This document shows, piece by piece, positions 1-7,320 of a stretch of 64,000 nucleotides of DNA. The stretch is from CAZQQU01 sp964595625. GTDB taxonomy: Bacteria > Bacteroidota > Bacteroidia > Flavobacteriales > Flavobacteriaceae. The stretch spans positions 67,686 to 131,685 of the forward strand of contig CAZQQU010000006.1 in assembly GCA_964595625.1 (NCBI GenBank). The letters run 5' to 3'. Position 1 is the stretch's first letter. Every line of letters starts with the position of its first letter. The position numbers were made by a program, and so were the translations under genes. The notes beneath the pieces were generated by a model that saw nothing but the letters and a program-made list of their open reading frames with translations, was not told the origin of the DNA and ran no database searches.

Positions 1-1787
1 TATTTTATTTAGCCATGAATGGAAAAAAACAAACCGGCCAAATTAATAAATCCATAAAATCGTATAAACCGTTGATGAGTCAATTGGCACTGCCACGATT
101 TTTAATTGCTAATGACACTACATTTGCTATCGGTAAAACTCTCAATTATACCGATACTGAACAAGAAGTAACTATCACTTTTCAGGTTAATGACAGTCTT
201 CGGTTTCAGAAAAAAGAACGAATTGAAACTGCGGTTATTGATACCCTGCTACTTACTGCTAGGGATACAATTTCGGTAACATATAGGTTGGAAAAAGAAG
301 ACGGTTATTTAGATGGAGAACTACGTGAAATACCCATATATCCTGCCGGCTTATTGAAAACGGAAGGCCAGTTTTTAGTTCTCGATCATAATCGAAAGAT
401 GGACTTGAGTTTTGTTCCTGAATACGGCCCGGTTACATTATATGCCCGGGCAGATGTATTAGAGGTTTTAGAAGAAGAAATAAACCATGTCATCAGCTAT
501 AGGTATTTGTGCAACGAACAAGTGGCATCCAAGCTCAAAATGCTTTTGGCACAAAAAAAATTGGCAGAATATCAACAAATTCCATTTACTCAAGAAAAAC
601 TAATCCATCGGTACATTACATTGTTAATTAAAAATCAAAAACCATCCGGTCTTTGGGGATGGTGGAAAAATTCACCCGATAGCTATTGGATAAGTTTCCA
701 TGTACTGGAAGCGTTGACAGAGGCAAGTAAACAAGGTTATAAAATTTCACTCGATACATCCAATACTGTTCGGGAACTGATATGGAGACTAGAGGCTTAT
801 AATGAATTTGGAGAGAGTTATAGAATTTTAAAAATCCTTAAACTTTTAGAAGAATCGGTTGATTATAATTCGTATATAAATAAATTGGAAAATCAAACCC
901 ATATCAATTTCCACCAACGACTCTTATTGACTGAATTACAACAAACTCATGGCCGAAAATACGAACTCGACTCTATTTTAAAACACAAGAAAACTACCCT
1001 TTTTGGAAATGTTTATTATGACGCTGAGTATACGTTGACAAACACCTTAAATAACCCCATACAAAATACACTATTGGTTTATAAAATTCTTCAAAGAGAC
1101 ACGTTGAATCATCAAGAGGAACTTCTTAAAATCAGAAACTTTTTCCTTGAAAAACGACAGTCAGGCGCTTGGCAGAATACTTATGAATCTGCAAAAATTG
1201 TGGAAACTATCTTAGACGAATTTTTACAAGCTGGAAAACCGCTACAACAACCTATTCTTTATGTTGAAGGAGCTATCAATCAGACAATAGAGCAATTTCC
1301 TTGGGAGTATACTTTGGTTTCTAATGCGAAGTTAAGTGTCTATAAAACAGGAGATTTTCCTGTATATTTAACCGGTTATCAGTCATTTTGGGAAAGTAAT
1401 CCAGTCTTTAAATCGGACGATTTTACTATTTCTACTAGGTTTGAAAAGGAAGATGATTTCATTTTAACTAGTGGTTCAGAAGTTACACTGTTGGTGCAAG
1501 TAGATTTAAAAAAAGATGCTGAATATATTATGATTAATGTTCCTATCCCGGGGGGATGCTCCTATGCAACATCACAACCGAAATATAAATTCGAAACGCA
1601 TCGAGAAAATTTTAAAAATGAGGCCACTATTTTTTGTGATAAATTGCCCCGAGGAGTGCATTATTTTGAAGTGAAATTAATTCCTCGTTATACTGGTAAA
1701 TACACCTTGAATCCTGCCAAAATTGAAATGATGTATTTCCCGACATTTAACGCAAACGAAGTGGTAAAAAAAGTGACTATTCAATAA
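1..1787 (+). CDS. Alpha-2-macroglobulin family protein, C-terminal part (5' end outside window)
   Basis: This is the C-terminal part of a bacterial alpha-2-macroglobulin (YfaS/MG2-type) protein, a large envelope protein thought to trap proteases. The frame is open to the left edge (read from base 3), with the first ATG at 15, and family members usually exceed 1,500 residues, so the true start lies upstream. Counting from the ATG at 15, Cys166-Asn-Glu-Gln169 matches the CxEQ thioester motif. Helical toroid-type repeats follow (about residues 170-430), with KNQKPSGLWGWW as the usual Gly/Trp-rich thioester-domain segment. The C-terminal 150 residues resemble the receptor-binding-like beta domain. 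No signal peptide is visible because the N-terminus is missing. The next gene is convergent, so this gene ends its transcription unit. Confidence 0.82.
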   Translation, partial: FYLAMNGKKQTGQINKSIKSYKPLMSQLALPRFLIANDTTFAIGKTLNYTDTEQEVTITFQVNDSLRFQKKERIETAVIDTLLLTARDTISVTYRLEKEDGYLDGELREIPIYPAGLLKTEGQFLVLDHNRKMDLSFVPEYGPVTLYARADVLEVLEEEINHVISYRYLCNEQVASKLKMLLAQKKLAEYQQIPFTQEKLIHRYITLLIKNQKPSGLWGWWKNSPDSYWISFHVLEALTEASKQGYKISLDTSNTVRELIWRLEAYNEFGESYRILKILKLLEESVDYNSYINKLENQTHINFHQRLLLTELQQTHGRKYELDSILKHKKTTLFGNVYYDAEYTLTNTLNNPIQNTLLVYKILQRDTLNHQEELLKIRNFFLEKRQSGAWQNTYESAKIVETILDEFLQAGKPLQQPILYVEGAINQTIEQFPWEYTLVSNAKLSVYKTGDFPVYLTGYQSFWESNPVFKSDDFTISTRFEKEDDFILTSGSEVTLLVQVDLKKDAEYIMINVPIPGGCSYATSQPKYKFETHRENFKNEATIFCDKLPRGVHYFEVKLIPRYTGKYTLNPAKIEMMYFPTFNANEVVKKVTIQ

Positions 1788-1845
1788 TTTTTAAACTATC
1801 CTTTCTCCTGAAATTTAAGTGTTCCCACAATTCTTGATGATCAGG

Positions 1846-2721
1846 TTATTTGGGTAAATACGCATCAATATAACTGCTTATTATTTGAGTCATATCCGCA
1901 AGATCCTCCGGACTCCAATCATCGGCATGACCACCCACATAAATTTTTAAAGTGTTATAAATTCCGTATTCAGTAAGCTGGTCATGCAAACTTATTCCAT
2001 TGCTTACCGGTACCAACGGGTCGGTGGTACCATAAAAACTACAAGTGGGTGAGGAAAGGGGTGAAATTTGATAAACGGGACTCAGTGTTTGTGCTAAATT
2101 GGTTCCGGGCGGATAAGCGCTAAGGTCGGTAAGTATAGCTAAATACAAGTCAAAATTAGGTTGGTCGCTATAAAACGGGTCTGTAAAATCGGAGGGTCCC
2201 ACCACATTGGCTACAAATTTAACCTGGTCTTGCGTATCATAAGCATAGTCGTACATCATCGCAATATGTGCTCCAGCACTGGCACCAATAAAACCAAATT
2301 GGGGTTTGATTTGAAGAGTTTCTTTTTCGGAAGTAAGTTTGTTGACAATGGATTGAATATCTAAAAATTGATTGGGGAAAGCTGGAATACTTTCAGTAGC
2401 AAGTACATAATTTACATTGACAACGGCATATCCGGGATGGAGGTTCTGCAAATGGTAGACTACCTGGGTCATGTCACTTTTATCGCCACCTGTCCATCCA
2501 CCACCGTGAATTAACATAATCACTGGAGTGGAGGCGGAGGTTCTCCCAGCAGGTAAATACAAATCATATACTTGTTGGGGGTGACTGCCATACGAGACAT
2601 TCAGCATTATTTCTTCTTCCAAATATACCTCTTCCTCCACGACTTCGTCGTCTTGGCTACAGCTAATAAAAAGAGGGAGGATAAGAATAAGATAGTATAT
2701 CTTGAAAAATGATAATTTCAT
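1846..2721 (-). CDS. Alpha/beta hydrolase lipoprotein (esterase/BD-FAE-like)
   Basis: Predicted envelope-anchored esterase of the alpha/beta hydrolase fold (acetyl esterase/BD-FAE type). A type II signal peptide ends in LFISC, with the lipid Cys at residue 21, followed by an acidic linker. The oxyanion-hole motif HGGGW is at 72-76 and the nucleophile elbow GASAG at 146-150 (Ser148). Asp234 and His265 sit in the expected C-terminal positions and complete a catalytic triad. At 291 residues it has family-typical length. It is divergent from the YciO-type gene at 2781 with a short shared upstream region. The substrate is unknown; carbohydrate acetyl or feruloyl esters are plausible for this family. 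Confidence 0.85.
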   Translation of the reverse strand: MKLSFFKIYYLILILPLFISCSQDDEVVEEEVYLEEEIMLNVSYGSHPQQVYDLYLPAGRTSASTPVIMLIHGGGWTGGDKSDMTQVVYHLQNLHPGYAVVNVNYVLATESIPAFPNQFLDIQSIVNKLTSEKETLQIKPQFGFIGASAGAHIAMMYDYAYDTQDQVKFVANVVGPSDFTDPFYSDQPNFDLYLAILTDLSAYPPGTNLAQTLSPVYQISPLSSPTCSFYGTTDPLVPVSNGISLHDQLTEYGIYNTLKIYVGGHADDWSPEDLADMTQIISSYIDAYLPK

Positions 2722-2780
2722 AAGTTATATTTTAGATTATAACGTGAAGTACGTATTTTTATGATTTAAAACCAAATACT

Positions 2781-3398
2781 ATGGCGAGATTGATTAAAAT
2801 TTATGAGGAGAACCCCAATGAAAAACACATTCAAGAGGTGGTTAAGGTTCTACGCAATGGTGGACTTATTATTTATCCTACCGATACGGTTTATGGCTTA
2901 GGATGTGATATAAACAATACCAAAGCTCTTGAACGAGTAGCTCAATTGCGAGGAGTTAAGTTAGAAAAGGCCAATTTTTCGTTTGTATGCGAAAGTTTGA
3001 GTAATCTCTCAGATTATGTCAGACAGATTGATACTCCGGTATTTAAATTATTAAAACGCTCTTTACCGGGGCCTTATACCTTTATTTTGGAAGGAAATAA
3101 CAATTTACCGGGTGTTTTTAAAAAGAAAAAAACGGTAGGTATACGGGTGCCTGATAATGCTATTACTCAGGCTCTAGTCCGAGCGTTAGGAAATCCTATC
3201 ATTTCTACTTCTATTTATGATGAAGATGAAATTTTAGAATATACTACTGATCCGGAATTAATCTTCGAAAAATGGCAACATCAGGTAGATTTAGTCATTG
3301 ATGGTGGTTATGGAGGAAATGTAGCTTCTACAGTAATCGATCTTACTTCCGGGGAACCGGTAGTAATACGGGAAGGAAAAGGAGATATAGATTTATAA
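2781..3398 (+). CDS. YciO/Sua5/YrdC family protein (threonylcarbamoyl-AMP synthase-like)
   Basis: YrdC-fold protein of 205 residues. The PTDTVYGLG signature lies near residues 33-41, and the C-terminal block VDLVIDGGYGG...STVIDLTSGEPVVIREGKGD is typical. The order of motifs follows E. coli YciO rather than TsaC: the KxR...S nucleotide-binding segment of TsaC/Sua5 is not recognisable and the protein reads KLEKANFSFVC instead. The TsaC/Sua5 enzymes make threonylcarbamoyl-AMP from threonine, bicarbonate and ATP for tRNA t6A37. Whether this YciO-type protein is the organism's sole t6A enzyme cannot be told from the window. TsaD, the next enzyme in the pathway, is encoded at 6192-7220. A strong terminator follows at 3446. 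Confidence 0.82.
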   Translation: MARLIKIYEENPNEKHIQEVVKVLRNGGLIIYPTDTVYGLGCDINNTKALERVAQLRGVKLEKANFSFVCESLSNLSDYVRQIDTPVFKLLKRSLPGPYTFILEGNNNLPGVFKKKKTVGIRVPDNAITQALVRALGNPIISTSIYDEDEILEYTTDPELIFEKWQHQVDLVIDGGYGGNVASTVIDLTSGEPVVIREGKGDIDL

Positions 3399-3445
3399 AC
3401 TCAGAAAGCTATTAATAGTTAAATTTACTTTTCTAGTGTACACAC

Positions 3446-3488
3446 AAAAAAACACCCCAATTCTGATCAGAATCGGGGTGTTTTTTTT
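3446..3488. terminator. Bidirectional Rho-independent terminator
   Basis: A long inverted repeat lies between two convergent genes. Its arms begin CACCCC / GGGGTG and continue through a perfect 14-base palindrome at 3460-3473 with one A/C mismatch. It has an A-run before it and a run of eight T after it, so it can stop transcription from both sides. Confidence 0.88.
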
Positions 3489-3505
3489 ATAATCCAAGAG
3501 GATAA

Positions 3506-4366
3506 TTAGTTGATAGCAGGGTCTTTTAAACCTTCTTCTATCATTTCATAGAACTGATCTAATTTTGGTAATACCACAATACGAGTTCTTCTGTTTTTAG
3601 CTTTTCCTTCCGCCGTAGCATTGCTGGCAACAGGTATATACTCACCCCGACCGCCGGCAGTCATACGAGCAGGATCAACACCAAACTCATCTTGTAACAT
3701 TCTAACTACTGATGTGGCACGTAGTACACTTAAATCCCAATTGTCTTTAATTCCACTGCGGTTAATAGGCACATTGTCGGTGTGACCTTCAACTAGGAAT
3801 TCAAAATCCGGTTTGTTGTTGACTACGGCTGCTACTTTACCTAATACTTCTTTAGCGCGTGCTGTGATATTATAACTACCACTAGCAAATAATAATTTAT
3901 CAGATATGTTAACAAAAACAACTCCTTTTTCTACGCTAATTTCAATATCTGTATCATCCAAGTTTCCAACCGCTCCTTTCAAACTTTGTACTAAAGCTAA
4001 ATTAACGGAGTCTCTACGGGTAATAGCATCTTGTAATTTACGAATTGTAAGATCTTTTTCCTTTAAACTCTCTAATGATTTTTCTAAGTTTTCGGCCCCT
4101 TTTCTTGAAAGTTCAGTAAAATCACCGATCGTTTTAATCAAGCCTTGATTGGTAGATTCTAAAGAAGCTACTTGACTTTGTAAGGAATTTACTTTAGTCT
4201 GTAGGGAGGATCTTTCTTCTAAACAGCTGTTTAATTTAACGGTGGCTGTATTTAAAAGGTCTTGTGTGTCTTTGTGTCTTTGCTCTAACTCAGCATATTT
4301 TTTGTTTGAAACACAAGATGTTAAAGTAAAAGTTACTACACCTAATAATAAAACGATTTTTTTCAT
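3506..4366 (-). CDS. OmpA family lipoprotein with coiled coil
   Basis: Outer-membrane lipoprotein that probably binds peptidoglycan through a C-terminal OmpA domain. The lipobox LTSC gives lipid Cys18. Residues about 20-130 form a heptad-rich coiled coil (ELEQRHKDTQ..., SLQTKVNSLQSQV). The OmpA domain covers about 145-275, with EGHTDNVP and NRRTRIVV as its peptidoglycan-contact signatures. Length 286 residues. Single gene between a terminator (3446) and its own -7 element (4402). Probable role is tethering envelope and cell wall; a specific partner is not evident. Confidence 0.88.
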   Translation of the reverse strand: MKKIVLLLGVVTFTLTSCVSNKKYAELEQRHKDTQDLLNTATVKLNSCLEERSSLQTKVNSLQSQVASLESTNQGLIKTIGDFTELSRKGAENLEKSLESLKEKDLTIRKLQDAITRRDSVNLALVQSLKGAVGNLDDTDIEISVEKGVVFVNISDKLLFASGSYNITARAKEVLGKVAAVVNNKPDFEFLVEGHTDNVPINRSGIKDNWDLSVLRATSVVRMLQDEFGVDPARMTAGGRGEYIPVASNATAEGKAKNRRTRIVVLPKLDQFYEMIEEGLKDPAIN

Positions 4367-4401
4367 AAGTTATGATTTTATAATAATTTTCTATTTTTTA
4401 A

Positions 4402-4409
4402 CAAAAGTA
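4402..4409 (-). promoter_or_regulatory. -7 promoter element for the OmpA lipoprotein gene
   Basis: On the minus strand this reads TACTTTTG, a perfect match to the Bacteroidota -7 consensus TAnnTTTG. It lies about 36 bases upstream of the ATG at 4366. No clear TTG at -33 was found, so the assignment rests on the -7 box and position. Confidence 0.45.
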
Positions 4410-4442
4410 ATAAACTTATCTTGGATTTTCAGCGAGTTAACA

Positions 4443-5444
4443 TTATTTTATATAGTATGAAGAATATTTGGTCTTTTTGAGTATAAAATATTGATACACA
4501 ACAGAAAATGTTTGGTAGAATTTTTTCCAGGGAAGGCCTTTTCTACGTTTCTTATACATAGATACAAAATGTTGGTAAAAAGATAAATGCGAATGAATTA
4601 TCGCTCCAAAATGTCGAAATTTAAGCATGCCTAAGAATCGAATTGCGGCGACACCATCCAAGCATAAACGAATAAATAATCTTATAAAAAGAGCCTTTCT
4701 GGGGGCATTTTTTAACAAATTATATAACGAATTGCGAAAATTTAAAAAGGTTTTACGGGGGCTTTCCATTTGGAGTGTACCACCACCTACATGGTAAACT
4801 ACACTTTGAGAGGTATACCAAACCTCCAAATGGTGATTAAAAAAGCGCCAGCATAAATCGATTTCTTCTTGGTGAGCAAAATAATCAGAATCAAAACCAC
4901 CTACTTGCCAAAAGTGTTCACGGCGTACAAACAAACAAGCTCCACTGGCCCAAAAAATAGGTTGTTCGCCCTCGTATTGGCCTTGGTCGGGTTCAATGGT
5001 ATTAAAAATACGTCCGCGACAATATGGGTAACCCAAAGAGTCGATATACCCTCCGGCAGCGCCGGCATACTCAAAATAATGCGGATTATTATAATCTAGA
5101 ATTTTGGGTTGTACGGCAGCTATTTTTGGATCGGCAAACAATCGATGTATCGGATTCAGCCAGCCGGCGGTTACTTCGACATCGGAGTTGAGAAGTACAA
5201 AAATATCTTCTTGGAGTCCGGACAGCGCTTGGTTATAGCCTTGAGCATAGCCATAATTTTTTTGGTTTTTAATGATTTTTACAGTGGGGTAGTGGTTTTC
5301 TAAAAAAACAATTGAATCGTCTGTAGATGCATTGTCGGCGACATAAATCTGCGCTTGTTGGCTACTGTGTGTGACCACCGAGGGTAAGAATTGCTCCAGC
5401 AAAGCTCTGCCGTTCCAATTGAGTATAATCACTGCGATTTGCAT
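4443..5444 (-). CDS. Glycosyltransferase family 2 (rhamnosyltransferase-like)
   Basis: GT-A fold glycosyltransferase of 333 residues. It begins with the family 2 nucleotide-binding strand AVIILNWNG, has the acidic metal/sugar motif LLNSDVEV, and the acceptor-side motif FAHQEEIDLCWR. The C-terminal 80 residues are basic and hydrophobic, suggesting association with the inner membrane. It likely transfers a sugar during polysaccharide or glycolipid assembly; donor and acceptor cannot be deduced. It is the last gene of the tsaD-rsmE-GT run: rsmE ends 22 bases upstream, so it is probably cotranscribed with two RNA-modification genes rather than a sugar cluster. Confidence 0.85.
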   Translation of the reverse strand: MQIAVIILNWNGRALLEQFLPSVVTHSSQQAQIYVADNASTDDSIVFLENHYPTVKIIKNQKNYGYAQGYNQALSGLQEDIFVLLNSDVEVTAGWLNPIHRLFADPKIAAVQPKILDYNNPHYFEYAGAAGGYIDSLGYPYCRGRIFNTIEPDQGQYEGEQPIFWASGACLFVRREHFWQVGGFDSDYFAHQEEIDLCWRFFNHHLEVWYTSQSVVYHVGGGTLQMESPRKTFLNFRNSLYNLLKNAPRKALFIRLFIRLCLDGVAAIRFLGMLKFRHFGAIIHSHLSFYQHFVSMYKKRRKGLPWKKFYQTFSVVYQYFILKKTKYSSYYIK

Positions 5445-5466
5445 AGGCTAAAGATAGAAAAATGGG

Positions 5467-6180
5467 TTAAGCGGTATCTAATACTAATTGAGCTGTGTGT
5501 ACAGCTACCAGAGCGGCTGTTTCGGTTCGCAATCGACTGTTGCCTAAGGATACCGATTGAAATCCTTGACGATTTGCCCTATCCACTTCCTCGGGTGTAA
5601 AATCTCCTTCCGGTCCAATTAGAATGAGTATATCTGGTTGCTTAATGACTTGGAATAATTTTTCTTTGGGCGTATCTAAGCAATGAGCTATGAAGCGAGC
5701 ACGCGTACTTGCCGTTGTTTCAGCAATTAATTTTTCAAAATGTTGCGGGGCATGCAAGGTGGGAAAATAGGATTTTAATGATTGTTTCGCGGCACTGATG
5801 ATGATTTTCTGGTAGCGCTCTTGGTTTATTTTTTGACGCTCACTACGTTGGGTTATTAACGGGGTGATTTCAGTAACCCCAATTTCTGTTGCTTTTTCTA
5901 AAAACCACTCAAATCGTTCGTTGAGTTTGGTAGGGGCAACAGCCATATGTAGTCGGTAGGGAAGAGGTGGTGTAAAGTTTTGACTGAGCACTTTTACCCG
6001 ACATTGGGAAGCCGAAGTTTCGGTAATTTCAGCCGTATAAATAATTCCTTTACCGTTGGTAATATGTAATACATCGCCTGGCATTTTACGAAGTACTTTG
6101 GTAATATGCTTACTTTCCTCCTTACTAAATAGCGTGTTGTGAGGGGTGTCTTGTATATCGGGGTGATAAAATAATTGCAT
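5467..6180 (-). CDS. rsmE: 16S rRNA (uracil-1498-N3)-methyltransferase RsmE
   Basis: SPOUT-family methyltransferase that makes m3U1498 in 16S rRNA. Length 237 residues, as usual. The N-terminal PUA-like domain carries HITKVLRKMPGD. The SPOUT domain has TKLNERFEWFLEKATEIG, the SAM-binding segment ILIGPEGDFTPEE, and the knot signature SLGNSRLRTETAAL. It lies 11 bases downstream of tsaD on the same strand, so it is probably in one operon. Confidence 0.93.
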   Translation of the reverse strand: MQLFYHPDIQDTPHNTLFSKEESKHITKVLRKMPGDVLHITNGKGIIYTAEITETSASQCRVKVLSQNFTPPLPYRLHMAVAPTKLNERFEWFLEKATEIGVTEITPLITQRSERQKINQERYQKIIISAAKQSLKSYFPTLHAPQHFEKLIAETTASTRARFIAHCLDTPKEKLFQVIKQPDILILIGPEGDFTPEEVDRANRQGFQSVSLGNSRLRTETAALVAVHTAQLVLDTA

Positions 6181-6191
6181 GAAAGGTGTTT

Positions 6192-7220
6192 TTAAAATTC
6201 TAAACGAGCCTTAGAAACCGTGGTCAAATCACTAAACTCCCCTTGCTGGTATTTTAAATACCCGGTGATGGCGATCATGGCAGCATTGTCGGTACAGTAT
6301 TCTAAAGGGGGCACAAAAGTAATCCACTCCCACTCGCTCTCTGCTTGTTGCAAGGCTTTTCGGATACCGCTATTGGCAGAAACCCCGCCACCAATGGCGA
6401 TTTGATTAATACCCGTCTGTTGTACAGCTTTTTGAAGCTTATTCATTAAATAACTTACAATGGTATGTTGTACTGAAGCACAAATATCGTGGAGGTTCTC
6501 TTGGATAAATCCTGGTTGTTCACTTTCTTTTTGTTGAATAAAATACAAGACAGCAGTTTTTAATCCGCTAAAACTAAAGTTTAAACCTCCCGCTTTGGGT
6601 TGCGTAAATTTAAAACGATATGGGTCGCCTTGTTGTGCATATTGATCAATTAAAGGTCCTCCAGGGTAGGGAAGCCCAAGTATTTTAGCGGTTTTATCAA
6701 ATGCTTCACCGGCCGCATCATCAAGGGTCTGTCCCAAAATTTCCATAGAAAAATAATCGCGCACCAAAACTATTTGAGTATGACCCCCACTAATGGTAAG
6801 TGCTAAAAAAGGAAATTGGGGATTTTTAGATTGATTTTTTATAAAATGAGCCAATATATGAGCCTGCATATGATTTACTTCTATCAACGGAATACCGAGC
6901 CCCCAGGCCAAGGATTTCGCAAAAGAACTTCCTACTAAAAGCGAACCCATCAGACCGGGACCTTGCGTAAAAGCGATGGCAGATAAATCTTTTTTACCGA
7001 TATTTGCTTGTTGTAAAGCCTGATGAACCACCGGAACTATATTTTGCTGGTGGGCCCGAGAGGCCAATTCAGGAACTACACCCCCGTATTGTTGATGAAT
7101 TTTTTGTGAAGCAACTAAATTGGACAGTACCCAACCGTTGTGAACCACTGCCGCAGCAGTATCATCACAAGAAGACTCAATGCCTAAAATATAGTGGTTG
7201 TTTTGTGAAAAATCAGGCAT
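6192..7220 (-). CDS. tsaD: tRNA N6-adenosine threonylcarbamoyltransferase TsaD
   Basis: ASKHA-fold enzyme that transfers the threonylcarbamoyl group from TC-AMP to A37 of ANN-decoding tRNAs (t6A). Starting at the ATG whose complement ends at 7220 gives 342 residues beginning MPDFSQNNHYILGIESSCDD, which is the usual family length. A longer open frame reaching 7373 would add 51 residues with no family similarity and would run through the promoter. Metal-binding HxxxH is seen in NHMQAHILAH, and TDNAA supplies the downstream Asp. Other signatures are TISGGHTQ, GEAFDKTAK and NFSFSGLKTA. First gene of the tsaD-rsmE-GT2 operon and divergent from tamB. Confidence 0.95.
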   Translation of the reverse strand: MPDFSQNNHYILGIESSCDDTAAAVVHNGWVLSNLVASQKIHQQYGGVVPELASRAHQQNIVPVVHQALQQANIGKKDLSAIAFTQGPGLMGSLLVGSSFAKSLAWGLGIPLIEVNHMQAHILAHFIKNQSKNPQFPFLALTISGGHTQIVLVRDYFSMEILGQTLDDAAGEAFDKTAKILGLPYPGGPLIDQYAQQGDPYRFKFTQPKAGGLNFSFSGLKTAVLYFIQQKESEQPGFIQENLHDICASVQHTIVSYLMNKLQKAVQQTGINQIAIGGGVSANSGIRKALQQAESEWEWITFVPPLEYCTDNAAMIAITGYLKYQQGEFSDLTTVSKARLEF

Positions 7221-7249
7221 AAATATTGATGTAAATTGTATAACTTTCG

Positions 7250-7277
7250 CAAAGTTATAAACTTTAATTGCTATCAA
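7250..7277 (-). promoter_or_regulatory. tsaD promoter, Bacteroidota type
   Basis: On the minus strand a TTG (7277-7275) is followed after 17 bases by TAACTTTG (7257-7250), a perfect TAnnTTTG -7 element. The expected transcript start is near 7243, giving a leader of about 23 bases before the tsaD ATG at 7220. The -7 box lies in one arm of a 9-base inverted repeat (7239-7259). Confidence 0.6.
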
Positions 7278-7320
7278 GAAATTTAAAAAAATACTGCTTC
7301 GTACAGTACTGGCAATCATT

